Shown: positions 1 through 6,407 of the stretch, piece by piece
Position numbering within the stretch: position 1 is the stretch's first letter
Layout of the letters: the number at the start of each line of letters is the position of its first letter
Origin: CAZBQG01 sp964493945
GTDB lineage: Bacteria; Pseudomonadota; Alphaproteobacteria; Rhodospirillales; UBA2165
Direction of reading: 5' to 3'
DNA length: 6,407 nt
Assembly: GCA_964493945.1 (NCBI GenBank)
Contig: CAZBQG010000246.1
Location: 1-6,407, forward strand
Notes under the pieces: model-generated
Database searches by the model: none
What the model saw: only the letters and a program-made list of their open reading frames with translations
What the model was told of the DNA's origin: nothing
Program-made: the position numbers and the translations under genes

Positions 1-984
1 ATGGTTGACGCTGAGCAATGGCCCATCGATCTGACCGGCGGCGGATACTTCATCCCAACCATCCTGGCCGGCCTCGGCGGTGAAATAGCCGCCAGCGGAC
101 CGTTCGATATTGTGGATCGGCACCAGCCGTTCGCCGGGCGCCATATGGGGGTGGGGAACGGCGGCGAGAAGGGATTGCAGATAGGGATGGCTGGGATTTG
201 AATAGATGTCATCCAGCGTGCCGCTTTCCACCACCTTGCCGCCATAAAGAACAACCACCTCGTCGGCCAGATTGGCCACCACACCCAGATCATGGGTGAT
301 GATCAGGACGGCCATTTCGAAACTGGTTTGCAAATCGGCAATCAATTTCAAAATCTGCGCCTGAATGGTCACGTCCAGCGCCGTGGTCGGTTCATCGGCA
401 ACCAGCAAGGCGGGCTGGCCGATCAGGGCCATGGCGATCATCACCCTTTGGCGCAAGCCGCCCGACAGTTCAAACGGATAGGTCTTGAGCGCCCGCACAG
501 GATCTGGAAAACCGACAACGCGGAGCATGGCGATGACTGCATCATCGCTGCCGGTCTGATCCAAATCACCATGCAGCATGGCTGCTTCGCCGATCTGATC
601 GCCGACGGTGTGCAGCGGCGAGAGCGAGGTCATGGGTTCCTGGAATATCATGGAGATGCGCCCACCCCTGATCCTCTGATAACCGCCGCTATCGGGCGGC
701 ATGGAGGTCAACTTGGTAACACCGGAGCGGCGTTCGGGCAGCTCCGATATTTGCACCCTTCTCGGGTCCATGAACAGAATCTCACCGCCGCTGATTTTTC
801 CTACACTGGGCAGGATGCCCATGATTGCCTGGGCAATGGTCGATTTCCCGGATCCGGATTCGCCTACCAGAGCGACGGTCTTGGCCTGTTCGATGCGGAA
901 GGTTACCCCCTTCACCGCACCCACCACGCCTTGTTCCAGATGGTAGTTGATTTTGAGATCGTTAACCTGAATGAGGTCGGTCAC
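1..984 (-). CDS. Opp/Dpp-type peptide ABC transporter ATPase, probable two-domain (DF) fusion, 3' end outside window
   Basis: Cytoplasmic ATPase that should power a peptide/nickel-type ABC importer. The minus strand is open for 328 codons with no stop, so the gene runs off the left edge. Motifs seen: Walker A GESGSGKS (residues 41-48), Q-loop region IFQEPMTSLSPL, signature LSGGLRQR, Walker B and D-loop LLVADEPTTALD, and H-loop ITHDLG. All catalytic residues are present, so this ATPase should be active. About 20 extra residues lie between Walker A and the Q-loop, compared with textbook OppD. The cysteine-rich C-terminal motif of classic OppD/DppD is absent; instead the chain passes through a linker to GPLLSVNH, which resembles the start of a second ABC domain, as in GsiA/YejF-type fusions. 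The GTG start at 984 overlaps the upstream stop (GTGA), with an AGGA about 12 bases before it, implying translational coupling. No permease or binding protein is visible. Family call is firm; the fusion is inferred. Confidence 0.93.
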   Translation of the reverse strand, partial: MTDLIQVNDLKINYHLEQGVVGAVKGVTFRIEQAKTVALVGESGSGKSTIAQAIMGILPSVGKISGGEILFMDPRRVQISELPERRSGVTKLTSMPPDSGGYQRIRGGRISMIFQEPMTSLSPLHTVGDQIGEAAMLHGDLDQTGSDDAVIAMLRVVGFPDPVRALKTYPFELSGGLRQRVMIAMALIGQPALLVADEPTTALDVTIQAQILKLIADLQTSFEMAVLIITHDLGVVANLADEVVVLYGGKVVESGTLDDIYSNPSHPYLQSLLAAVPHPHMAPGERLVPIHNIERSAGGYFTAEAGQDGWDEVSAAGQIDGPLLSVNH

Positions 985-1505
985 GAGGGTGCCCCATCCT
1001 GCCTGAGGGAAAGCTCGCCACCCTTTTCCAGGCCCTGATCAAGGGCCTGGAAATTGCGCCGCGTCGTTTCGTCCAGGGTCAGATCATGGACCCGGGCCTG
1101 GGATTCCGCCTGGCGCACCACCTGTTTGAAATCACTGAGGGTGCTTTCCATGCGCAAAGTCCTGCCGGCACCTTTCAGTTTGAGCTGCATCCACCCGCCC
1201 GATTTGTTGCGCCAGGTGGAATAATAAGACAAAGACATTTCTTCCAATTCGGCCCAGGGAATTTCGCTTTGCCATAATGTCCTGGCGCTGATGCCGCCCG
1301 GCGACAATGTGATGCGTTGTATCTGGCGCCCGGCGGTACGCAGCCCGAACAGGATAAAGATCAAGGCCAAACCCAATACCAGCCACAAGGCCCCGGATAG
1401 TCCAAAGCCGCCAAAAAAAGGCACCAGACAAATCCCCGCGCCCAGCAATGCGCGCAAATAATCGGGGATCATCTTTCCCAGCGGATAGCTATGATGGCTG
1501 ATCAT
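981..1505 (-). CDS. Small membrane protein: two TM helices plus PH-like soluble domain, function unknown
   Basis: 174-residue protein of unknown function. The N-terminus has two hydrophobic segments, about residues 16-35 and 37-56, forming a helical hairpin. The rest (about 60-165) is soluble and rich in beta-prone segments, with an IPWAELEEMSLSYYS stretch and a KSGGWMQLKL stretch, ending in a helix. This pattern resembles bacterial PH-like (bPH) domain proteins with an N-terminal TM hairpin; I infer that from pattern, not from a search. The ATG at 1505 lies 15 bases after the stop of the large ABC-like gene and has a GGCGGA about 9 bases upstream; a second ATG at 1472 is possible but would trim the region before the first helix. 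The stop overlaps the GTG start of the downstream ATPase. The tight spacing on both sides indicates co-transcription and perhaps a shared membrane role with the upstream protein. Gene reality is likely; function is open. Confidence 0.82.
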   Translation of the reverse strand: MISHHSYPLGKMIPDYLRALLGAGICLVPFFGGFGLSGALWLVLGLALIFILFGLRTAGRQIQRITLSPGGISARTLWQSEIPWAELEEMSLSYYSTWRNKSGGWMQLKLKGAGRTLRMESTLSDFKQVVRQAESQARVHDLTLDETTRRNFQALDQGLEKGGELSLRQDGAPS

Positions 1506-1520
1506 GCCCGGATATCCGCC

Positions 1521-4500
1521 CTAGGCCGCCGGCTGCAACCGGGTGGGTGTGCCGGCCATGCATTGGGCCAGTTGATCGTCAGGGCCCGCCTCATCCAGTT
1601 CGTGCAGCCAGAAATCATAAGACGAGGCCAATTGAAATGCGTCGCCGCCGGTGCTGAAGGGAACGCCCAACCTGTCGGCGATACGCTGGGCAAGCATTTC
1701 CGGCCCGAAATCACCATTGATCGGATTGACGATAAGCGCCACCCGCGACGGCCCGATGCGGGCCGCCGTGTCCGATTTGCGCACGCAGGACGTAACCCTG
1801 GCCGCCACTTCACGGAGCACCAGATCGCGGCTGCCGTCCTCCGCCCCCTTCACATCCGCCAGGGCGTCTTCCAGATCGAAACAGATCAATGCCGATTTTT
1901 CCGCATAGCGTTCGGCCCTGGCCACGGTATAGGTCAGCCGTTCCTTGAAGAGTCTCATATCGGCCAGCTTGGTCACCCCGTCATGGATCGAGGAGGCCGA
2001 GCCCAGATCCCTGGTCGTGCGTTCCAGGCGCTGGGCGATAAAGCGCATGATGCGGGCACTCATATCGGCATCCTCGGCGATCAGCTTGAAGAAGGTATCC
2101 CGGTTCAGGCTGAACACTTTGAGATCGGCCTTGGCGACGATGGTGGCGGTCCGGGGAGCATTGCATAACAATGCCAGTTCGCCGAACAGTTCGTTCTTGC
2201 CCATGCTTGCCACGGTCTGCGGGCCTTGTGCGGTTTCAATCACCACATCCACCGCGCCGCCCAGGATGATGAAAGCATTGTCGCCCACATCGCCCTGACG
2301 GAAGACCATCTGACCTTCGTCATAGTCGTAATGTTCGGCGGCCAAGGTGAGCAATTTGATGCGCGAACGGTCGAGCCCGGCAAACAAGGGCATGGAGGCC
2401 AGAACTTCGATTTCATCGGCGAATTCGTCGCCGCTCTCACCCGGCGCCGAAGCGCTAGCGGCCGCGTCCCCACTGCCATCGCCTTTGGCAACGATGCGCC
2501 CGCTTTCCACGGTCAGAACCTGATCGAACTCGCCTTCTCCTTCGTTCTGGCCGGGCACCAGAATAAGGCTGCGATCTTTTTGCTCGGCCCGGATGGCGGC
2601 CATCAATTCGCGCTGGCTGTCTTCGTCCAGGCTGAGCATGGCGGAGTTGAGAATAAGCAAATCGGGCCGTTTCATCAGCCCCCTGGCGATGGCCAGTTTC
2701 TGTTTTTGCTCCGCGCTCAGGCGCGATCCGCCAAGCCCGATCTGAGAGTCCAGGCCCAGCTTGATGATGCGCGAGCGCAGGCCGCTTTTCTCGATCACTT
2801 CACTGACCAGGGCACCCAGCTTGGCAGCACTTTCCGCTTTTTCAGTCGCCCGCTTGCCGAACAGCACATTGTCCTGAACCGAACTGGCGGAGTTATATTC
2901 CTCCACATCGAAGAATTCCACGGAAGCACGCAAGTTCTCGGGCAGGTTCTCGGCGAATTCCCGGCGCGCCGCCAAGATCCGGTCGTCCAATTCCTCATCG
3001 ATCAATCCCAAATGGTGCCGGGCCTCGATCAGCTTGAATGGAAGGGCGATGAGCTGCGCCTTGTCTTCATCATTCATCTCGCCCAAATTTTCGCGGTCGC
3101 TGCGTCTGAGAATGGTTTCGAAATCCGGCAGATCGTCCGATCCAATGAAGCTGAAGCGTTCGAAGAATTCATGATCGCCGGGCAGGTCGCGGAACAACTC
3201 GACCATGGTTTCGGCCAGACGGTGTCCCTTATCAAGAAACTCGTCTTTCAGATCGACCCGCTCCAGAACCTCCAGCACATAGGCGTTCTCGCCGAGATTC
3301 TCGATATCGAACTCTTCGCCGACAGGGGTGCCAAACAGGATATTTTCGGCGATGGATGCATTGCGGTTCACTTTTTCCTTATCGAAACTTTCCACATAGC
3401 GGGCCAAATCCGGGTCTTCCAGGTGCTGGCGCAGGCTGACACGGGCAGCCAGCACGTCTTCGGTCAGCTCTACGTTCTTTTTCGGATCAATGGTCCGGCG
3501 CAAACCGATTTGATAGACGTCTTCTTCCAGTGCCACGAGGCGCAGAACCTGCTGGATACGGGCCTCCTCATTACCCGGGTCATCGATCCCGGCCAACTCG
3601 TAATCGACCCAGTCAGCGTCAATGTCATGCACACTGTTGCCCGATCTTTCGCTTTCGGTATGTGCCTCATGTTTGCGGCGTTTATCTTCGCCCTCATAAA
3701 CCGCTTCGCGCATGGGGCGGTGCTTCACGCCATAGAAAAGTGAATCCAAAAGGGTGCCGGCGAACAAATAGCTGTCCGGCCCCACATAGGAAACCTGACG
3801 CCCGGTCACCGATTCTGACAATTCGGCCATATTTTCGTCACCCACCTGGATGCGGCCGCCACTGGGCATCACCAGACGGGCCATCATTTCGGCCAATTCC
3901 CCCTTGCCGCTGCCGCCGGACCCTTCGACCAGAACATGTTTGGGCAGTTCAATGGTCAAGGATGCGCCATCCACCACTTTCAGGCCGTCATCTTCCACCC
4001 AGCTTACATTGGACGCGGTGAGTTGCCCGGAAAGGGATTTATCTTCCTTACTTTCCTCGATCATCTGGGACTCCGCGAACATGCCGGGAGGTTCAAATTT
4101 TTCGATGATCATGGCGAATTTAATTTTCGTATCCTCCAGACGCTGGTAATAAGTCAGCAGCATTTTCCAGGGGCCCGAAACATCCTTGTAGGCAGCCAGG
4201 ATTGCCACCAGCGCGCCCACCGTGACACTGCCCTGGATGACCAATACGCCACCGATGGAAAAGAAGAAAAACGGCGTCACCTGGGCCAGAAAATTATTGA
4301 CGAATTTGATGAAAAATTTGCGCCGGTAAATTTCATAGCGGATGCCATAGATTTTACCCAGACGCGACGAGAAATCGGCCAGTTCGAATTGTGACGTGTC
4401 ATTGGCGTGAATTTCGCGGGCACCTTCCACCGTCTCGCCGATGCGTTCGGTCAATTGGCGCACATTGGCCACTCTTTGTTTGCCCAGCGCGTTCACCCTC

Positions 4501-5066
4501 TTTTGCAGTTTGGGAATGATATATCCCTGCACCGGGTAAAGGGCGATGGCGGCAAGGCCCAGAATCCAGTCCTGCACGAACATGAAGATCATGAGGGTCA
4601 GCAGGATGCCACCCTGATAGACCGGCAAGGAAAGGGATTCGCCAAAAAATCCGCCGAGGGGCTCGGTCTCCAAGGTCACCATGGAAACCATTTCGCCCTG
4701 GGAGGTCTTGCGGAAATAGGGCAGCGGAAACCGCATGATGCGTGAAACCAACTGGTAGCGCAGCCGGCGCAGCATGCGCTCGCCCGAAGCGCCACGGTAA
4801 ACATTGATGAAATATTTGAAACCGCCGTTAATGAAGACGAGCACAAGGAAAATGCAGCATAAGGACAACAGATAAAAAATCTGGTCCACCTCAACACCCA
4901 GATAGGTGCGGGGAAAATCGCTTCCCTTGATGCCGTCATCGATAATTTCCTTGGGCATCTGCAGGGATAGGAAATAAATCGGCTGAGAGAGCAGCCCGAC
5001 GATGAGCAGGGTGATCTGCTCTTTTTTGCTGTATCGCAGAATATATTTGAAAAGTGAACGTTCCAA
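1521..5066 (-). CDS. ABC-exporter-like membrane protein with degenerate ATPase, cNMP-binding domain and degenerate GGDEF domain
   Basis: About 1181 residues; numbers below count from the GTG at 5087, seven codons upstream. Residues 25-300 hold six hydrophobic segments arranged as in an ABC-exporter transmembrane domain. The ATPase-like domain (about 352-870) is eroded: Walker A is GSGGSGKG (389-396, Ser/Thr lost, Lys kept), the Q-loop reads YVGPDSYLF (Gln lost), the signature is LSAEQ (790-794), Walker B is LLILNSA (Asp and Glu lost), and the H-loop His is replaced (LVPG, 843-846). About 290 extra residues separate Q-loop and signature. After an Ala/Ser/Gly/acid linker (868-893) comes a cNMP-binding fold (about 895-1022) with an intact FGELALL...PRTAT pocket, then a GGDEF-like domain (about 1040-1140) with IGPSRV instead of GGDEF but a correctly placed RKSD I-site. 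I recall similar long proteins in Rhodospirillales, some with less eroded motifs. ATP-driven transport looks unlikely; a sensor or scaffold role is inferred. One continuous frame argues against a pseudogene. Confidence 0.92.
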   Translation of the reverse strand: MERSLFKYILRYSKKEQITLLIVGLLSQPIYFLSLQMPKEIIDDGIKGSDFPRTYLGVEVDQIFYLLSLCCIFLVLVFINGGFKYFINVYRGASGERMLRRLRYQLVSRIMRFPLPYFRKTSQGEMVSMVTLETEPLGGFFGESLSLPVYQGGILLTLMIFMFVQDWILGLAAIALYPVQGYIIPKLQKRVNALGKQRVANVRQLTERIGETVEGAREIHANDTSQFELADFSSRLGKIYGIRYEIYRRKFFIKFVNNFLAQVTPFFFFSIGGVLVIQGSVTVGALVAILAAYKDVSGPWKMLLTYYQRLEDTKIKFAMIIEKFEPPGMFAESQMIEESKEDKSLSGQLTASNVSWVEDDGLKVVDGASLTIELPKHVLVEGSGGSGKGELAEMMARLVMPSGGRIQVGDENMAELSESVTGRQVSYVGPDSYLFAGTLLDSLFYGVKHRPMREAVYEGEDKRRKHEAHTESERSGNSVHDIDADWVDYELAGIDDPGNEEARIQQVLRLVALEEDVYQIGLRRTIDPKKNVELTEDVLAARVSLRQHLEDPDLARYVESFDKEKVNRNASIAENILFGTPVGEEFDIENLGENAYVLEVLERVDLKDEFLDKGHRLAETMVELFRDLPGDHEFFERFSFIGSDDLPDFETILRRSDRENLGEMNDEDKAQLIALPFKLIEARHHLGLIDEELDDRILAARREFAENLPENLRASVEFFDVEEYNSASSVQDNVLFGKRATEKAESAAKLGALVSEVIEKSGLRSRIIKLGLDSQIGLGGSRLSAEQKQKLAIARGLMKRPDLLILNSAMLSLDEDSQRELMAAIRAEQKDRSLILVPGQNEGEGEFDQVLTVESGRIVAKGDGSGDAAASASAPGESGDEFADEIEVLASMPLFAGLDRSRIKLLTLAAEHYDYDEGQMVFRQGDVGDNAFIILGGAVDVVIETAQGPQTVASMGKNELFGELALLCNAPRTATIVAKADLKVFSLNRDTFFKLIAEDADMSARIMRFIAQRLERTTRDLGSASSIHDGVTKLADMRLFKERLTYTVARAERYAEKSALICFDLEDALADVKGAEDGSRDLVLREVAARVTSCVRKSDTAARIGPSRVALIVNPINGDFGPEMLAQRIADRLGVPFSTGGDAFQLASSYDFWLHELDEAGPDDQLAQCMAGTPTRLQPAA
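2724..3761 (-). repeat. Protein-level internal repeats: three copies of an ATPase helical-subdomain motif
   Basis: Within the large ABC-like gene, the element that normally follows the Q-loop (xTxxxNxLFG, then a V-xx-VL-xx-V-x-L helix and a Gly) occurs three times. The LFG cores are AGTLLDSLFYG (residues 443-453, nt 3761-3729), ASIAENILFG (577-586, nt 3359-3330) and SSVQDNVLFG (735-744, nt 2885-2856). The stretch leading into copies two and three is also repeated: residues 545-586 and 704-744 align with one gap at about 17 of 42 identical positions, including LAAR, a VE-x-FD pair and the LFG ending. No repeat is obvious at DNA level, so the duplication is old. Numbering is from the GTG at 5087. 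Confidence 0.55.
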
Positions 5067-5080
5067 AGCGGCTACTCCCC
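5064..5080 (-). promoter_or_regulatory. Ribosome binding site favouring a TTG start at 5066
   Basis: On the minus strand GGGGAG (5080-5075) is followed by 8 bases and then TTG (5066-5064), which begins MERSLFKYILRY. The longer in-frame option, GTG at 5087, has AAGG directly abutting it, too close to work, and no other Shine-Dalgarno sequence at a proper distance. Related proteins, as I recall them, also begin close to a SLFKYI segment. The TTG start is therefore preferred, although the GTG cannot be excluded. Confidence 0.6.
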
Positions 5081-5087
5081 GGATCAC

Positions 5088-5160
5088 CTTGAGTTTAACG
5101 GCATGGCGGTTCTTGTTGCTCTACAGCTTAGCTAAAATTAGAATGAAAACCAATCCACTA
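5088..5160 (-). promoter_or_regulatory. AT-rich intergenic gap, possible internal promoter for the ABC-like gene
   Basis: The gap between the glycosyltransferase stop (5161) and the ABC-like gene is the most AT-rich stretch I noticed: 5121-5160 is 13 G/C in 40. A weak sigma70-like pair can be drawn on the minus strand, TTGGTT (5153-5148) and TAAGCT (5130-5125) with a 17-base spacer, but the -10 matches consensus poorly. An 8-base palindrome TTAGCTAA sits at 5128-5135. No hairpin with a T-run was seen, so readthrough from the glycosyltransferase gene is expected as well. Confidence 0.22.
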
Positions 5161-6315
5161 TTACACCCAGCCGGCAATCAGGCGGGCGCTGGTGCCTGCG
5201 CCTCCCATATCGGGTGCTTGTCCCGCCGGCGCTGGGCTTGAAATTGTCAGATCAATGGCCTGGGCCATGACTTGCGGGGTGAGTTCATCTTCGTCCAATG
5301 CGTTGATCAGGCCCCGTTCAGCCAGAAGCCGGACGCGCAGCGTCTGTTCGGTTTCAGAGCCCCCCCCATAAGGAACGGTAATGGCCCGCACGCCGCTGGC
5401 CAGCACTTCCATTAGCGTATTATAGCCGCCCTGGGAAATGGACAGGCGGCAATTGGACAAGAGCGCCGTGAAATCGGCACGGGCGCGCTCCACCGTCACC
5501 CCCGGGCCTGCCTGGCTGGCCAAGTCCTCAAACACGGATTGCTCCAGATTAGGCCCGGCCAGCACCCGCCAGGGGGCTTGGGCCAGGTTGGACAAGGGGC
5601 GGGCATCCAAGGCGCAGCGCAGCAATTTCTCACCGGTCGCGCCACCGCCGGCTGACACCAGAACTTCTCCCCTGCCCTGCTCCCCATCAGCGGATTTCGG
5701 CTCCGCCACATAGCCTGTGTAATGGATCATATGGGCCAATTGACCGGCGGGCTCGAAGGTGGCGCCGAAGGGAATGAAGTCCGGGTCCCCATGGACCAGA
5801 ATATGATCGAATTCCGCCAATGCCGCCTCGGCCATTTCCCGGGCCCGCTCGGGGCGGTTTTTCTCCACCAGAATGTCGCGCACCGAGCTGACCACAAGGG
5901 GCCAGGGGGTCATGGTCCGGGCCGCTTCGATCAGGGGCTTTATCTCAAAGCCAAGCTGGCGCCTCCCGAAGGGATATAGCTCGATGAGCAAAATAGCGGG
6001 TTTGACCTTATGAAGAACTTCCAACAGGGCATCCCGCCTGGCCTCCTTGCCCTCTTCGTTCAGTTCCTCACCATCAACGCCCACCAATGTTCCGAATGTG
6101 CGGTCATTGGCCCGCACCGGATCAAGCTGCACCAGATCAAAGCCCTGCCGGTCCAGGATGGGCACCTCCATGCCGCCCGACACCAACGTCACCGCCAACC
6201 CTTCTCCGGCCATAGTGCGGGCCAGGGTGGCGGCCCTTTTCAGGTGACCGATGCCCAGAAGATGCTGGACGTAAAACAGAACGTGGGGGCCAGTACTCAT
6301 CATCTCATCATGCAC
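5161..6315 (-). CDS. GT-B fold glycosyltransferase, COG4671/MurG-like (GT28-type C-terminal domain)
   Basis: 384-residue predicted cytoplasmic or membrane-associated glycosyltransferase; donor and acceptor are unknown. It has two Rossmann-like halves. The N-terminal half starts with a hydrophobic strand and GIGHLKR (21-27), the Gly-Gly-His-type loop of MurG-like enzymes, followed by LVSGG (44-48) and ELYPFGRRQ (112-120). The C-terminal half has SAGGG (221-225), the GPN loop (254-256) and a long donor-site segment from SISQGGYNT (292-300) through VPYGGGSETEQ (314-324) to the ERG at 333-335, matching the GT28 C-terminal pattern. No signal peptide or clear TM helix is seen. Length fits the family. 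The start is unsure: GTG 6315, ATG 6303 and ATG 6300 are all in frame, an in-frame stop lies upstream, and none has a strong Shine-Dalgarno sequence. It is the first visible gene of the cluster, so it may supply a surface glycan or glycolipid step linked to the downstream membrane proteins; that link is inference. Confidence 0.9.
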   Translation of the reverse strand: MHDEMMSTGPHVLFYVQHLLGIGHLKRAATLARTMAGEGLAVTLVSGGMEVPILDRQGFDLVQLDPVRANDRTFGTLVGVDGEELNEEGKEARRDALLEVLHKVKPAILLIELYPFGRRQLGFEIKPLIEAARTMTPWPLVVSSVRDILVEKNRPERAREMAEAALAEFDHILVHGDPDFIPFGATFEPAGQLAHMIHYTGYVAEPKSADGEQGRGEVLVSAGGGATGEKLLRCALDARPLSNLAQAPWRVLAGPNLEQSVFEDLASQAGPGVTVERARADFTALLSNCRLSISQGGYNTLMEVLASGVRAITVPYGGGSETEQTLRVRLLAERGLINALDEDELTPQVMAQAIDLTISSPAPAGQAPDMGGAGTSARLIAGWV

Positions 6316-6334
6316 AGTACCCGGCTCTTTTCAT
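6308..6334 (-). CDS. Possible 8-codon leader ORF ahead of the glycosyltransferase
   Basis: ATG at 6334 encodes MKRAGYCA and stops at 6308. It has an AGGA (6346-6343) 8 bases upstream, a better ribosome site than any of the three candidate starts of the glycosyltransferase. Its TGA ends 4 bases before the glycosyltransferase ATG at 6303 and overlaps the segment starting at GTG 6315, an arrangement that would allow translational coupling by re-initiation. An ORF this short can easily arise by chance. Confidence 0.2.
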   Translation of the reverse strand: MKRAGYCA

Positions 6335-6361
6335 AGAACCAATCCTATCAATGCTTTTCGC

Positions 6362-6389
6362 GGTATATTTGGTTTGAAGAGAGCCACAA
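6362..6389 (-). promoter_or_regulatory. Weak sigma70-like promoter candidate for the gene cluster
   Basis: On the minus strand TTGTGG (6389-6384) and TATACC (6367-6362) are separated by 16 bases and lie about 50 bases upstream of the first gene. The -10 matches four of six consensus bases and the -35 three of six. The region is AT-rich relative to its surroundings and no gene is seen between here and the right edge, so a promoter somewhere here is reasonable, but this exact placement is tentative. Confidence 0.25.
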
Positions 6390-6407
6390 TATAGTCATGG
6401 ATTTCTA

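Noticed and set aside
292..1038. 248-codon open frame on the plus strand
   Set aside because: It is antisense to the Opp-type ATPase, which has every ABC motif in order on the minus strand; the plus-strand product is rich in His, Gly and Gln with no recognisable motif.
2226..3743. 505-codon open frame on the plus strand
   Set aside because: It lies wholly opposite the large ABC-like gene, whose minus-strand product has recognisable domains throughout; the plus-strand translation shows no domain and has the composition of an antisense shadow in GC-rich DNA.
1521..5087. Degenerate motifs taken as a sign that the large gene is a pseudogene
   Set aside because: The frame is intact over more than 1180 codons, the cNMP pocket and I-site are preserved, and the long insert is in frame, all of which suggest selection for a non-catalytic role rather than decay.
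5128..5135. Palindrome TTAGCTAA as an operator or terminator
   Set aside because: Only 8 bases, symmetry does not extend outward, there is no GC-rich stem and no T-run.
6397..6407. ATG on the plus strand that could start a divergent gene
   Set aside because: Only 11 bases are visible, and the nearest purine-rich stretch is about 13 bases upstream, too far for a normal ribosome site; it cannot be supported.

Overview
The window looks like chromosomal DNA from an alphaproteobacterium, probably Rhodospirillales or a marine relative. This is inferred from the fairly GC-rich coding sequence, GTG/TTG starts, and protein families I know best from that group; no rRNA or other decisive marker is present. 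All four genes lie on the minus strand and read from right to left, almost without gaps, so the window is probably one operon or two nested units.

Layout in transcription order: (1) 6315-5161, a GT-B fold glycosyltransferase of the COG4671 (MurG-like) type, preceded by a possible promoter and a tiny upstream ORF. (2) An AT-rich gap of about 95 bases. (3) 5066-1521, a very large membrane protein of about 1181 residues: a six-helix ABC-exporter transmembrane domain, an ABC ATPase domain that has lost almost every catalytic motif and carries an insert of about 290 residues, a cyclic-nucleotide-binding domain that looks intact, and a C-terminal GGDEF domain whose GGDEF signature is gone while its RxxD I-site remains. 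(4) 1505-981, a small protein with two membrane helices and a PH-like soluble domain, starting 15 bases after gene 3. (5) 984 to beyond position 1, an Opp/Dpp-type peptide-transporter ATPase, coupled to gene 4 by a GTGA overlap and apparently continuing into a second ATPase domain outside the window.

The most interesting object is gene 3. It keeps the architecture of an ABC exporter, but its ATPase should be dead, its ATPase helical subdomain seems to be present three times, and it ends in two potential second-messenger receptor domains. My inference is a membrane-bound signalling or scaffold protein derived from an ABC exporter, sensing cAMP/cGMP and possibly c-di-GMP. Its place between a glycosyltransferase and a PH-like membrane protein would fit a role in envelope or surface polysaccharide, but nothing in the sequence proves this. 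The peptide ATPase looks like ordinary transport machinery that may only share the transcript. I saw no RNA genes, insertion sequences, CRISPR arrays or convincing terminators.
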